Both the position numbers and the translations under genes were made by a program. From NCBI GenBank assembly GCA_002344795.1, contig DDUM01000022.1, positions 12,026 through 76,025 of the forward strand: DNA of 64,000 nucleotides. Direction: 5' to 3'. A model generated the notes under the pieces. That model made no database searches, was not told the origin of the DNA, and was given only the letters and a program-made list of their open reading frames with translations. This DNA comes from Flammeovirgaceae bacterium UBA2338 (GTDB taxonomy: Bacteria > Bacteroidota > Bacteroidia > Cytophagales > Cyclobacteriaceae). Of the stretch, positions 1 to 10,400 are shown in pieces (position 1 is the stretch's first letter; each line of letters opens with the position of its first letter).

Positions 1-1070
1 ATCCCCACAAGCCCAAATTGATCCTGCGCCCAGCAGATGAGTCCGCCAATTAATAAACCAGATCCGGCTCCGATGAAGGAAATAATGGCTCCTTCTGAGA
101 AGAAAATTCTTCTTATCAATTTTTGGTCGGCACCAATTGCCGAGAGGATGCTGATGTCTTTTTTCTTATCGATGGCCAGCATCATTAAAGAAAAGAAAAT
201 ATTGATAGAGCCAACCGTTATTAATAAAGACAAGGCAAGAAATGTAAAAAGCTTTTCAATTTTTAAAAGTCGGTAGAGATCTTTTTGCTGCTCTTCATTG
301 GTAAGGACAACGAATGATTTTCCGATTGTTTCAGATACTTTTTGTTTTAAACTGTTGAGATTGACTCCTTCATCTGTTTTTATCTCTAAAGCCGTACGCC
401 TGTTTCCATAATCCAGCAGGTCTACAACAAAATCAAGAGGAAGAAAAATATAATTTTCATCATAATTTTTTTCTATAGAGAACACACCACCAGGCCGGAT
501 GCTCTTGCGCGAATACATTTGCGATGGATCTAAAGAAGTTTGTTTAAGGTCTTTGATATAAAATACCTGAAGGGCATACATCTCATCGTCTACAGCTACA
601 GAAAGTGCATACTGTATGCCCCTCCCAAGGATAGCATAGTCGATTCCGTTCTCCTTTAATTTCATCTCGCCTTGTACAATGCGATCATCGAGACGGTGCT
701 GATCAATAAAATTGTCGCTCACACCTTTAATTGTCGCGATCACATCCGCATCGCGATAGCGAATGTAAGCGTAGTCTTCAATTACCTCTGTGACTACATT
801 TACTCCTTCTATTGCATTAAGTTTTGAAAGGAGTTCGTCATTTACTTCAAACGATTTTCCTTCTGCCGCTTCAATCTTAAGCTCCGGATCAAATGAAACA
901 TACAAAGATCGGAGTAACCCCTCCAGACCATTAAATACAGAAAGTACAATAATTAAGGCGGCAGTGGAAAAGGCAACCCCTACCATGGAAAGAATGGAAA
1001 TGATGTTAATGAAATTTTGTTTTCGCTTCGAGAAAAAATAACGCTTGGCGATAAACAAGGAGAGATTCAC
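1..1070 (-). CDS. ABC transporter permease, FtsX/LolC-LolE type (partial, 3' end beyond window)
   Basis: About 356 residues are visible and the C-terminus lies past the left edge. The start is a GTG at 1070 giving VNLSLFIAKRYFFSKR, which matches how Bacteroidota LolC/E-type permeases begin. A first membrane helix (about residues 20-45) precedes a long periplasmic domain of the MacB type. The FtsX-type membrane domain starts near residue 275 and the last visible residues GLLIGGLICWAQDQFGLV are typical of LolC/E. Family role: inner-membrane part of an ABC system that extracts lipoproteins or other substrates from the inner membrane. It lies 17 bp downstream of rbfA and is probably cotranscribed with it. 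Whether it truly moves lipoproteins cannot be told from sequence. Confidence 0.85.
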   Translation of the reverse strand, partial: MNLSLFIAKRYFFSKRKQNFINIISILSMVGVAFSTAALIIVLSVFNGLEGLLRSLYVSFDPELKIEAAEGKSFEVNDELLSKLNAIEGVNVVTEVIEDYAYIRYRDADVIATIKGVSDNFIDQHRLDDRIVQGEMKLKENGIDYAILGRGIQYALSVAVDDEMYALQVFYIKDLKQTSLDPSQMYSRKSIRPGGVFSIEKNYDENYIFLPLDFVVDLLDYGNRRTALEIKTDEGVNLNSLKQKVSETIGKSFVVLTNEEQQKDLYRLLKIEKLFTFLALSLLITVGSINIFFSLMMLAIDKKKDISILSAIGADQKLIRRIFFSEGAIISFIGAGSGLLIGGLICWAQDQFGLVG

Positions 1071-1087
1071 AGAGCGCTGGATTCTTT

Positions 1088-1468
1088 TTAACTTTCTTTG
1101 TTCTCTTCGTCAGCAGGAGGTATGTTCAGACTGTTGATCAAAGAATCAATTTTGAATGCATTTTCCTCCACCTCATCAATAAAAAATATCAGCTCAGGAA
1201 TTATTCGGACTTGCTTTCCAATCTTGCCACCCAGCTCTTTTCTGATCTCACTTTTTCGGGTGTTCAAACGGTCAAGGGTAGCCTCTTTGTCTTTGGCAAG
1301 CATCATGCTAATATAAATTTTTGCCACACTCAAATCCGGACTCATTTTTACCTCCGCAATAGAGATTATTTCATTGTTGAGGATGCCCCTTCTGTCGCAC
1401 TGAAAAATGTCGCTGATTTCTTTTTGGATAAGCTTGCAGTATTTCTGTTGTCTCACGGTTCCGCTCAT
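1088..1468 (-). CDS. rbfA: 30S ribosome-binding factor A
   Basis: RbfA binds the free 30S subunit and assists late 16S rRNA maturation, notably in the cold. The 126-residue product starting MSGTVRQQKYCKLIQKEI has the KH-like RbfA fold signatures: EISDIFQ near the N-terminus, ISIAEVKMSPDLSVAKIYIS in the middle strand pair, and the LGGKIGKQVRIIPELIFFID core. The frame is open upstream to 1543 but those 25 extra residues (Cys- and Ser-rich) do not look like RbfA, so the ATG at 1468 is preferred. The C-terminal tail is acidic (ADEENKES). The permease gene follows after 17 bp, a pairing common in Bacteroidota. Confidence 0.93.
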   Translation of the reverse strand: MSGTVRQQKYCKLIQKEISDIFQCDRRGILNNEIISIAEVKMSPDLSVAKIYISMMLAKDKEATLDRLNTRKSEIRKELGGKIGKQVRIIPELIFFIDEVEENAFKIDSLINSLNIPPADEENKES

Positions 1469-1700
1469 GCTGCAAAGATAAGCAAAAGTGCAGGGTGATG
1501 AGCGGGTGGAATAAAAATTGGCCTGGTGGAGGCCAATCCCCATTTTTTAGAACAATTGCCGGGATCGCCTTTGGCAATGAAGGCCTCATCTGGGTTCACA
1601 ATGAAAGTGAATAACTTACTGACTTAATTACGTCAAACAATGCAATCGAATTTCTATTGTATTATTGCGATTTAATTCCGGATTTTAAACCCGACTGCCT

Positions 1701-3098
1701 GTGCTGCTCCGCTTCTTTCGGATCAATGACCCTTATCGACTGATTGGATTGTTTATCATTATTGTTCTGATAAGCCTTCCCTTTCTCATCATGCCTGTGG
1801 GAATCATGCTGAGTGAACTAAAGAACCTGGTGCTTGGGCAAGCCATAGCGGAAGGTAAACTCATGTACGTACAGGTATTTGATGATACACCACCATTGGC
1901 GAGTGTCATTTATGGTTTGATGCATCTGATTTTTGGTAAATCATTATTGGCTGGTCATATCATGGCCATCTTCATCATCATTTTTCAGTCGAGCTACTTT
2001 GCCACCTTATTGATTAATAATAAGGCCTATGCAGAGAATACTTATTTGCCCTCACTGATTTTTGGTCTTCTGTGCTTTTTTTCTTTCGACTTACTAAGTT
2101 TTTCTCCGGAATTATTGGCCTCTACCGTTTTGCTTTTTGCCCTCAACCAACTTTTTCATGAGGTTGAATTTAAGATTCAAAGAGACGAAATCACTTTAAA
2201 ACTGGGTGTATATCTTGGGCTGACCACGTTCCTGGTGTTTTCCTATTGGGTGTTTTTGGTGCTAACAATTTTTATTCTTATCACATTCTCCAGGGCCGGA
2301 TTCAGGAAGATTGCCCTAGTGGTGTTTGGATTTATGCTGCCCCATGCCCTCTTATTCACGCTCTATTTTTATAAAGGAGCGACCGGCTTACTCTGGACAA
2401 ACTTTTATTTGAGCAACCTTACCTTCTCAGGAGAGATGTTGATAAGCACTAAAGGGCTGTTTGTTTTGGCTGCGGTGCCGGTGGTTTATTTTGTTTTCTC
2501 TGTTTTTATGATGAATAGAGAAGCGCGCTTTACAAAGTATCAATCTCAATTGATGCAGATCATGTTTCTTTGGTTATTATTTGCATTGATACAGGTATTG
2601 CTTGCTCGTCAGATTTCACCGGCCAGTCTGATACCATTCATTCCTCCGCTTGCTTATTTTGTAAGTCACTATTTATTGTTGATCCGAAGAAAGTGGAGAG
2701 CGGAATTGATGCTCTGGCTATTTCTTGGTGGTATTGTTAGTGTAAACCTGCTTTCAAGATCCGGCAAAATAGTATCTGTTGATTTTACAAGCTTGTTTCC
2801 AAAAACCAACACTTCTGTAGTAGAAGAGAAAAGGGTACTGATGCTTGAAAAGGATTTGAATGTTTATCAACACAATTCTTTGGGAGGATACTTTTTAGAT
2901 TGGGGATTATCAGCACCCCTATTTACCGATTTGTCAAAATACGATCATGTAGAAATTATTTCTTCATGTTTCAAGGAAGATCCTCCTGAAGTGATTATTG
3001 ATAAGAATAACCTTATGCAGGGGGTGATACAAAGAATTCCATCAATTGGAATGGAGTACAGGAGAGAGGGAAATGTTTATAAGAGAATCAGCAACTGA
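1701..3098 (+). CDS. Multi-pass membrane protein, GT-C glycosyltransferase-like
   Basis: A 465-residue, very hydrophobic protein with roughly ten predicted membrane helices and a soluble C-terminal part from about residue 370. FDDTPPL at residues 60-66, after the first helix, resembles the first-loop Asp...PP motif of PMT/ArnT-like GT-C enzymes, which transfer sugars from polyprenyl-phosphate donors; this is the only hint of function. The start is GTG at 1701 with no clear ribosome site, so the exact start is uncertain. The 3' end overlaps the convergent rpiB by 11 bp. It could equally be a non-catalytic membrane protein; treat the assignment as a fold-level guess. Confidence 0.6.
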   Translation: MLLRFFRINDPYRLIGLFIIIVLISLPFLIMPVGIMLSELKNLVLGQAIAEGKLMYVQVFDDTPPLASVIYGLMHLIFGKSLLAGHIMAIFIIIFQSSYFATLLINNKAYAENTYLPSLIFGLLCFFSFDLLSFSPELLASTVLLFALNQLFHEVEFKIQRDEITLKLGVYLGLTTFLVFSYWVFLVLTIFILITFSRAGFRKIALVVFGFMLPHALLFTLYFYKGATGLLWTNFYLSNLTFSGEMLISTKGLFVLAAVPVVYFVFSVFMMNREARFTKYQSQLMQIMFLWLLFALIQVLLARQISPASLIPFIPPLAYFVSHYLLLIRRKWRAELMLWLFLGGIVSVNLLSRSGKIVSVDFTSLFPKTNTSVVEEKRVLMLEKDLNVYQHNSLGGYFLDWGLSAPLFTDLSKYDHVEIISSCFKEDPPEVIIDKNNLMQGVIQRIPSIGMEYRREGNVYKRISN

Positions 3099-3522
3099 TC
3101 TTGTTCACCCTTCGCTCGTGACGGCCTCCCTCGAAGCTGACCTTCAAAAATTGATCAACAATCTTTTCTGCTAATTCCATTTTGATAAATCGTGCGGGCA
3201 AGCAAAGGACGTTGGCATTGTTGTGTTGTCGTGCCAGTGATGCCAACTCTTCATTCCAGCAAATGGCAGCGCGAATTCCCTGATGCTTATTAGCGGTCAT
3301 GGCCACTCCATTAGCAGAGCCACAAATTAAAATTCCGAACTCGTTTTCACCCTTTTCTACGGCATTGGCTACGGGATGTGCAAAGTCAGGGTAGTCAGCG
3401 GACTCAGTACTGTTGGCGCCAAAATCAGTGATTTCTAAACCTTGATTTTGCAAGAGCCCCTTTATCTCTTCTTTCATCTCGTAACCCGCGTGGTCACTGC
3501 CTATGGCAATTTTTTGTTTCAT
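3088..3522 (-). CDS. rpiB: Ribose-5-phosphate isomerase B
   Basis: Interconverts ribose 5-phosphate and ribulose 5-phosphate in the pentose phosphate pathway. The 144-residue length is normal for RpiB/LacAB. GSDHAGYEMK at residues 8-17 and the catalytic-loop Cys67 in ICGSANGVAMTANK are clearly recognisable, as are the Pro/Asp-rich DYPDFAHPVA segment and ARFIKMELA near the C-terminus. The start overlaps the tatC stop as ATGA, which indicates translational coupling. It is the last gene of the glyA-tatC-rpiB operon. Confidence 0.94.
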   Translation of the reverse strand: MKQKIAIGSDHAGYEMKEEIKGLLQNQGLEITDFGANSTESADYPDFAHPVANAVEKGENEFGILICGSANGVAMTANKHQGIRAAICWNEELASLARQHNNANVLCLPARFIKMELAEKIVDQFLKVSFEGGRHERRVNKISC

Positions 3523-4358
3523 GTGTTAGCCTGGTCTGCCCGAAGGTCTTCTTCGTCTTGTTTTAATCTCTGCTTCATCACCATCGCAGATATCAAGATA
3601 CTTATTTCGTAAAGTAAGTACAAGGGCAATGATATTAAAGACTGGCTTAATGGATCGGGAGGTGTAATGATGGCACCCAGAATGAGGATGGCAACCAATG
3701 CATGCTTTCTGTATTGTTTCATCAATGCAGGTGTTACTATCCCAATTTTTGAAAGGAAATAAACAACTACAGGCAGTTGAAACAACAATCCACTTCCAAA
3801 AACCAACGCGGTGATGGTGGACACATAAGAAGTAATATCAAACTCATTGGAGACCATATCACTGATTGAGTACGATGAAAGAAACCAGACCGCGAGCGGA
3901 CTCATAATGAAATAGCCAAATGAAATTCCTACCAGGAAAAGAAAAGAAACGGCAGTTACAGCCCAACGCGAATTTTTTCTTTCACTGGATTGAAGCCCGG
4001 GAGTAACAAATTTCCAGATTTCCCAAAAGACATAAGGGAAGGCAACAATAAAACCTATAACAAAGGCAGCAGTAAGATGCATGGTAAACTGCCCTGTCAT
4101 TAATCTGCTTTGTATTTTAAATGGGATAAACTCGACACACAGAGAGTCGACCATGTTTAATGCATGACCTACTTTGCACAAGAGTTTGAAAGTTACAAAA
4201 TCAACTCTTGCGGGAGCGAAGACAATGTTTTCAAAAATCCAGGGACCAAAGACGAATGCAGCAATCATGAAAATAAAAACAGCAGAAATAGCCCTAACGA
4301 TGTGCCATCTCAATTCCTCTAAATGATCGAGGAATGACATTTCTTTCTCTTCAGTCAT
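3519..4358 (-). CDS. tatC: Sec-independent protein translocase TatC
   Basis: TatC is the twin-arginine signal receptor of the Tat export system in the inner membrane. The 279-residue protein starts MTEEKEMSFLDHLEELRWHIV, the cytoplasmic N-terminal motif of TatC, and has six predicted helices; FVTPGLQSSERK and the PPDPLSQ stretch near residue 240 are family hallmarks. The first periplasmic loop is longer than in E. coli, as often seen in Bacteroidota. It sits 16 bp after glyA and overlaps rpiB by 4 bp. tatA is not in the window. Confidence 0.93.
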   Translation of the reverse strand: MTEEKEMSFLDHLEELRWHIVRAISAVFIFMIAAFVFGPWIFENIVFAPARVDFVTFKLLCKVGHALNMVDSLCVEFIPFKIQSRLMTGQFTMHLTAAFVIGFIVAFPYVFWEIWKFVTPGLQSSERKNSRWAVTAVSFLFLVGISFGYFIMSPLAVWFLSSYSISDMVSNEFDITSYVSTITALVFGSGLLFQLPVVVYFLSKIGIVTPALMKQYRKHALVAILILGAIITPPDPLSQSLISLPLYLLYEISILISAMVMKQRLKQDEEDLRADQANT

Positions 4359-4374
4359 CTCCGCTGCTTATTTT

Positions 4375-5646
4375 TTAACTGTACAAGGGAAATTTTTGAA
4401 CGAAACGATTCACCTTTCTTTTCATAGCGGACAGATGCTTTGAATCATCTGGTTTCGCTAATGTCTGATCAATCAGGTCAACCACCTTGATCACGTCTTT
4501 TTCTTTCATGCCCCGTGTGGTAATAGCAGGTGTGCCAATGCGCATTCCCGAAGTAACAAAGGGTGATTGCGTGTCGAAAGGAACCATATTTTTGTTGATG
4601 GTGATGTCCGCCTTTACCAGCGCATCTTCTGCTTGCTTACCGGTAAGTTTTTTTGAACGGAGGTCGATGAGCATCAAATGATTGTCGGTGCCACCTGAAA
4701 TAATATGGTATCCCCGGTTTACAAATTCGTTTGCCATGGCCTGTGCATTCTTGGATACCTGCACCACATAATCCAGGTATTCATCGGAAAGCGCTTCTGC
4801 AAATGAAATCGCCTTGGCAGCAATTACATGCTCTAAAGGCCCTCCCTGAGTTCCGGGAAACACACCAGAGTCGAGGATGGAAGAAAACTTTCTAATCTCG
4901 CCTTTCGGTGTTTTTATACCCCATGGGTTGTCAATATTTTTCCCGATCATGATCATGCCACCACGAGGGCCACGCAATGTTTTGTGCGTTGTAGTGGTAA
5001 CGACATGACAATGTTGCATCGGATCGTTAAGAAGGCCACGCGCAATCAATCCTGCCGGATGTGCAATGTCGGCCAGCAAAATGGCTCCGACAGCGTCAGC
5101 TGCTTCGCGCAATTTTTTGTAATCCCAATCGCGACTATAAGCAGAGGCTCCGCAAATGATCATTTTGGGCTTCTCTTTTTTGGCGATTTTGATCACATTA
5201 TCAAAATCAATAAGACCGGTTTCTTTTTCTACACCATAGAAAACCGGGTTATATAATTTCCCTGAAAAATTTACCGGAGATCCATGTGTGAGGTGCCCTC
5301 CATGGGATAGATCAAATCCTAAAATTTTGTCTCCGGGGTTTAAGCAGGCAAGCATTACGGCTGCATTGGCCTGTGCCCCTGAATGCGGCTGCACGTTGGC
5401 CCATTCTGCTGCAAACAATTCTTTCGCCCTGTCAATAGCCAGTTGTTCGATTTCGTCTACTACTTCGCAACCGCCATAGTATCTTTTTCCTGGTAGTCCT
5501 TCTGCATATTTATTGGTAAGCACAGTGCCCATGGCTTTCATTACCTGTTCAGAGGTAAAGTTTTCAGAGGCGATGAGTTCTATGCCATCTTGTTGGCGAA
5601 TTTTTTCTTTTTGAATAAGATCGAAGATGAGTTTGTCGCGTTTCAT
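4375..5646 (-). CDS. glyA: Serine hydroxymethyltransferase
   Basis: PLP enzyme that converts serine and tetrahydrofolate to glycine and methylene-tetrahydrofolate, feeding one-carbon metabolism. At 423 residues it has the usual length. Visible motifs are the N-terminal GIELIASEN, the folate/PLP segment NVQPHSGAQANAAV (85-97), DIAHPAGLIA (193-202) and the Schiff-base Lys222 in VTTTTHKTLRGPRGG. First gene of an operon with tatC and rpiB, with a good Bacteroidota-type promoter 57 bp upstream. Confidence 0.97.
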   Translation of the reverse strand: MKRDKLIFDLIQKEKIRQQDGIELIASENFTSEQVMKAMGTVLTNKYAEGLPGKRYYGGCEVVDEIEQLAIDRAKELFAAEWANVQPHSGAQANAAVMLACLNPGDKILGFDLSHGGHLTHGSPVNFSGKLYNPVFYGVEKETGLIDFDNVIKIAKKEKPKMIICGASAYSRDWDYKKLREAADAVGAILLADIAHPAGLIARGLLNDPMQHCHVVTTTTHKTLRGPRGGMIMIGKNIDNPWGIKTPKGEIRKFSSILDSGVFPGTQGGPLEHVIAAKAISFAEALSDEYLDYVVQVSKNAQAMANEFVNRGYHIISGGTDNHLMLIDLRSKKLTGKQAEDALVKADITINKNMVPFDTQSPFVTSGMRIGTPAITTRGMKEKDVIKVVDLIDQTLAKPDDSKHLSAMKRKVNRFVQKFPLYS

Positions 5647-5702
5647 CGGAGTGATTGGATTAACAATTATGGCAAGGCGAACCCTGAATATTTTTAAGGC
5701 TC

Positions 5703-5734
5703 CAAAAATAGGAGTTAATCCATAGATATTGCAA
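5703..5734 (-). promoter_or_regulatory. Putative promoter of glyA-tatC-rpiB
   Basis: On the minus strand TTG (5734-5732) is followed by a 21-nt spacer and TATTTTTG (5710-5703), which fits the Bacteroidota -33 TTTG / -7 TAnnTTTG consensus. It lies 57 bp before the glyA start. Assigned by eye from the consensus only. Confidence 0.45.
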
Positions 5735-5755
5735 TTAGAAAGGAATTACTCTTGT

Positions 5756-6667
5756 TTACCAGGATCCACTGCTTCCACCGCCAGAGAATCCCCCACCTCC
5801 ACCAGAGAATCCACCCCCTCCACCAGAAGACCAACCACCACCACCGCTCCATCCACCTCCAAATCCACCACCGCGAGATCGGGTACTGGATGCTTCCATA
5901 TTTTTGGCCATCCGTTTTCCCCATGAAGAGTTTCCCAGTAGCAATTTTAGAATAGGGAAGCCAATTAAGTAGCCATAAAGAATATTAATGCTTCCCCCTA
6001 AAGCGAATGTTGGAAAGACCGCCCAGAACGGAATAAGAAAGAAATAAAGGAACCATCCTGTCTTCCCAGACACGAGTCCGATGACGGTGAATATTCCCAG
6101 AATGCCATACACAAACAGGCTTATCATTATTAACTCTGAACCACTCAACTGATCGTCAAGACCCATATCATCCGAATCAGTTGCCGTGTACTCACCTCCT
6201 ATGGCTTTGATAATACCATTCACACCCGCCACCACTCCTTGCTCGTAATCTCCCCGCCTGAACTCAGGAGCGATCTCGTTTCTTATTATTCTATTGCTCA
6301 AAGCATCAGTGAGTACACCCTCTAAACCTTCACCTACCTCTATTCTCATTTTGCGGTCTTCAATGGCAATTAATAATAATACACCGTTGTCTTTTTCCTT
6401 TTGACCCAATTTCCACTTCTCAGCTACTCTTAATGAGTACTCTTCCAATACCTCACCATCAAGGGACGGAATGATAAGCACCGCTATCTGATTGGAGGTG
6501 GAGTCTTCATAAACCTTTAAAAGGGATTCCAATTGTTCTACCGCACTAACAGACATTACTTTGGCATCGTCATGTACGCGCATACCCCAGAGTTCTGGCA
6601 CGGCTTTTTGAGCGTGACTAAAAATGGATGGGGACAGTAAAAATAGAATAGAAAAAACCCGGACCAT
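5756..6667 (-). CDS. TPM-domain protein with glycine-rich tail
   Basis: A 303-residue exported membrane protein. Residues 1-20 form a signal peptide ending at SHAQ. A TPM domain (about 30-160; VPELWGMRVHDDAKVMS, and KDNGVLLLIAIEDRKMRIEVG) matches the YgcG/Psb32 family. Two or three membrane helices follow, and the last 40 residues are almost only Gly, Ser, Trp and Phe. Family members act in membrane protein or photosystem repair, and some have phosphatase activity, but the role in Bacteroidota is not established. The frame extends 13 codons further upstream; the ATG at 6667 is chosen because it begins the signal peptide and follows the neighbouring TPM gene by 4 bp. Confidence 0.87.
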   Translation of the reverse strand: MVRVFSILFLLSPSIFSHAQKAVPELWGMRVHDDAKVMSVSAVEQLESLLKVYEDSTSNQIAVLIIPSLDGEVLEEYSLRVAEKWKLGQKEKDNGVLLLIAIEDRKMRIEVGEGLEGVLTDALSNRIIRNEIAPEFRRGDYEQGVVAGVNGIIKAIGGEYTATDSDDMGLDDQLSGSELIMISLFVYGILGIFTVIGLVSGKTGWFLYFFLIPFWAVFPTFALGGSINILYGYLIGFPILKLLLGNSSWGKRMAKNMEASSTRSRGGGFGGGWSGGGGWSSGGGGGFSGGGGGFSGGGSSGSW

Positions 6668-6671
6668 TTGT

Positions 6672-7325
6672 TTAGTCCTCAAGACGTAAGTCATCGCGTA
6701 ATTCATTCACATCGTCATTTGTTCTGGTAAATCCGTTTTCCAACAACACCTCAGTGCACCGTTCAATAGCCATTATTATCCCATCAGCAACTTTATCTTT
6801 TCGGATGTTGGTTATGAGGTTGATAACAATTTTATCCCACTCCTTCTGATCTACCACTTTGCATATCCCGCGATCGGCCATTACAATCACCTCATGTTCA
6901 AAAAAAGAAACAAAGATCATGATACCAGTGCGGTGCCTGGTATTGAATATCTCCTCCTCGAGGAAGGCATTTTCCGCTCTTTTTCGGGTCGATTGATCCC
7001 GATGAAACTGACTGAGGAGCCAATACTTTACCGGAAGAATATAATGAGTAATAATCGCTCCAAGTGCGCCTGCCGCAGCGACTAATATAAAGATCAGCAA
7101 CGGGTCATAAACAGATATGGAGGGGACATAACGATCAAAGATTACAATAAGGGCAAATGCAAAAGTGGCTAGAATCATGGCTCCGCGATAATTGGCGATG
7201 GTATAATAGCCGCTCTTCTCTACAAATACAGGAACAATCTCTCCTGATATTTTGCCTTCAGCCTCCCTTACAGCTGCTTTTATGCGCTCAAGGTCTTTTT
7301 CTGAGAATCGTTGTTTCAGTGACAT
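6672..7325 (-). CDS. TPM-domain membrane protein
   Basis: A 217-residue protein with a split TPM domain: MSLKQRFSEKDLERIKAAVREAE starts the domain, two membrane helices lie near 48-65 and 76-95, and the rest (RHRTGIMIFVSFFEHEVIVMADRG, 130-155) completes it. It corresponds to the short TPM partner found with YgcG-type proteins in Bacteroidota, where a LemA gene commonly comes first. No lemA is seen here: upstream is a divergent gene. Cotranscribed with the next TPM gene (4 bp gap). Molecular function unknown. Confidence 0.85.
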   Translation of the reverse strand: MSLKQRFSEKDLERIKAAVREAEGKISGEIVPVFVEKSGYYTIANYRGAMILATFAFALIVIFDRYVPSISVYDPLLIFILVAAAGALGAIITHYILPVKYWLLSQFHRDQSTRKRAENAFLEEEIFNTRHRTGIMIFVSFFEHEVIVMADRGICKVVDQKEWDKIVINLITNIRKDKVADGIIMAIERCTEVLLENGFTRTNDDVNELRDDLRLED

Positions 7326-7344
7326 GCGCTTGTTTGTTATTTAT

Positions 7345-7352
7345 CAAATATA
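7345..7352 (-). promoter_or_regulatory. Possible -7 element for the TPM gene pair
   Basis: TATATTTG on the minus strand fits TAnnTTTG and lies 19 bp before the first TPM start, implying a short leader. No convincing -33 TTTG is seen at the right distance. The rest of the 7326-7477 divergent gap shows no clear element. Confidence 0.3.
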
Positions 7353-7477
7353 CAGTTCGCTTCTCAATTTCTTTAGCTATTGACCTTTCAGATAATTATT
7401 GTGGTGCCCACCAAGTTGCAGTTTGTAGTCTAATAGTGATTGATTAATATCATCGGATATATCAACCAATTCTAATT

Positions 7478-10400
7478 ATGAATAAAATATACCTAAGTCT
7501 TTTGGCGGCTTTTATTGTGCTGTCTACTGGGAGTTCGGCCCAAAATGTTTCTACCGAACAAGCCATTCAAAAGTACAAATGGAGAGCGATTGGTCCTGCC
7601 AACATGGGAGGAAGGGTAACAGACATTGTGGGTGTTCCCGGAGATCCTGCTACTTTTTATTTTGGTGGTGCTGATGGTGGGGTTTTTAAAACCACTAATG
7701 GAGGTGTCACATTTGAAGCACAGTTTACTGACCAACGTGCTTATTCTGTGGGTGCCCTTGCTTTAGCACCCTCCAATACTGAAGTAGTTTGGCTGGGTTC
7801 TGGAGAGGGAGACCCAAGAAACAGTGTGGGATATGGTAATGGAGTTTACAGGTCCGTAGATGGCGGAAAATCCTGGAAACACCTGGGTTTGGATAAAACC
7901 GAGCGCATAAAGCGCATTGTGGTAGATCCAAATGATCCGGATGTGGCTTGTGTATGTGCCTTAGGTAAAGAGTGGGGTTCTAACCCTGAACGCGGAGTAT
8001 TCCTTACTAAGGATGCTGGAAAAAATTGGGAGAAAGTATTGTACATCGATGAAACAACAGGGTGCTCTGATATTGCCATGGAGCTTTCAAATCCTAAAGT
8101 GTTGTATGCCGGCATGTGGACCTTCAGCAGGAAACCCTGGAGGTTTGATGATGGAGGAGGCAAAACAGCAGTTTACAGATCATTGGATGGAGGAAAGACC
8201 TGGGAAAAAATAATGAAAGGTTTGCCTAACAAGCCGATGGCGCGTATTGGATTATCCGTAGCGCAAAGTCAGCCCAACACAGTGTATATGATTACTGAGT
8301 TTAAAGATTTGAGCGGAACACTTTTCAGATCAGATGACAGGGGAAGTAACTGGAGGATGGTCAATGATGATCCTAATCTAAATTTCAGACCTTTTTACTA
8401 TAGTGATGTAAGAGTAGATCCAAGCAATCCGGATCATCTCTTTACTTTATCAGGAAGACTCAGCAAGTCGACCGATGGAGGAAGAACCTTTAAGGTGATA
8501 GCGAGAGGTGTGCATGGGGATCATCAGTCCTTATGGATTAATCCAAAAAACGGGAAACATGTATTGAGTGGAAGTGATGGCGGTTATCAGGTTTCTTATG
8601 ATGGAGGAGAGACATGGGATATCATCAACAATGTTGAGTTGTCTCAGTTTTACCAAATCTTTGTAGATAATAAAGTGCCTTACAATGTATACGGGGGCCT
8701 CCAGGATAATGGCACCTGGGTGGGGCCAAGTAACTCGTTGGTTTCTGCGGGGATCATGAAAAGACATTGGACTGGCCTTGCAGGAGGAGATGGATACTAT
8801 GCGGTTCCTATTCCCGGAAGTGAAAATGAAATTTATGCTAATCTCCAGGGTGGCGTTATTTTTCATGTAGATACTAAGTTAGGAAACGTAAGAAACATTC
8901 ACCCTTATCCTAAGATTACGGGCTCTGCAGGGGATGCTATTGACAAACACAAATATCGTTTTAATTGGGATTCTCCTATTCATATTTCTCCTCACGATCC
9001 TAACACGGTCTACACAGGGGGTAATGTAATCTTTAGAAGTAGGGATAAAGGGTACAGCTGGGAAGAGATTAGCCCGGACCTTACTACAAACGATAAGTCC
9101 AAGCAGGCCACTTCAGGCGGAGAAATTTATCAGGACAATACTGCCGCAGAGTTTCATACCACGATACTTACCATCGCAGAATCACCTAAACAAAAAGATT
9201 TGATCTGGGCTGGAACTGATGATGGGAATGTACAGGTGACCACGGATGGTGGAAAAAGCTGGATCAATGTAAAAAACAACATCAAAGGTTTGCCAGCCTT
9301 CGCATGGGTAGGTAAAATCCACGCTTCAGAACATGATGCGGGCACCGCTTTTGTAGCGGTAGATCATCACCGCTCGGATGATTTTACACCTCATGCTTAT
9401 ATGACTACTAACTATGGTAAATCCTGGACAGATATAAGCACGGGCTTGCCACAAGATGACTACGTAAAAGTAGTTCGTCAGGATCCACACAATCCTAATT
9501 TGCTATTTGCAGGAATGGAGCATGGAATTTTTGCTTCCTGGGATAAAGGAAAATCATGGACTAAGATTAATATAAACTTACCTCCAGTATCAGTAAGAGA
9601 CCTTCAGATTCAGGCAAGAGAGCGCGACCTTGTGATTGGTACTCATGGGCGTGGTGCCTGGATACTGGATGACATTCGTCCCCTGGAAGAAATGAACAGC
9701 GCCCTAACCAAGGCTGCGCATGTGTTTCCGGTAAGAGATGCTATACTTTGGCATTATCAGGATCAAATGGAAAACCTGGGAGACAGGACTTACACCGCAA
9801 AAAACCCTGAGTATGGAGCGTATATTAATTTCTACGTGCAAAAAAATCCTGCCGGGCCGGTTGAAGTAAGTATTTCTGATAACAATGGGGTACTCATCCG
9901 TACGCTAAAGGATACTTTGTCTAAGGCAGGGATCAACAGAATTGTTTGGGATTTGCGTTCGAAAGGCGCGACTGAACTAAACAATCCTCCAAGAGGAGGC
10001 TGGCGTTCAGGATCCTACAATCCTCTGGTGGCTCCGGGTAACTATACGGCCAAGCTGAAGGTCAACGGCCAGGAATTACAAACCACTATCGTAGTGAAAC
10101 CAGATCCGCGCGCTTCATTGACAGATCAGGACTACAAAATGAAGGTTGCCGCTATGAACAGATTGAATGACTTGCTATCAGAAACGCATGAGATGATCAA
10201 CAACAGTGAATCTATCGTGAGGCAGTTGAAAGAGCTCAAAGAGAAAATGAAATCAGATCAGGAGATGGGATCGAATCAGGTGCTCAACGGTGAGATTGAT
10301 CAGGCAATTAAGAAGATGGAAGAATACATGGATGATGTTTTGAGGAGACCTCCACCCAATATGAATTACAGACAACGCCCAAGACTAAAAGAAGAGATCG

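Noticed and set aside
5715..5955. Thr/Ser/Pro-rich and Trp-rich open frames opposite the TPM tail
   Set aside because: They come from the repetitive Gly codons of the TPM tail read in other frames.
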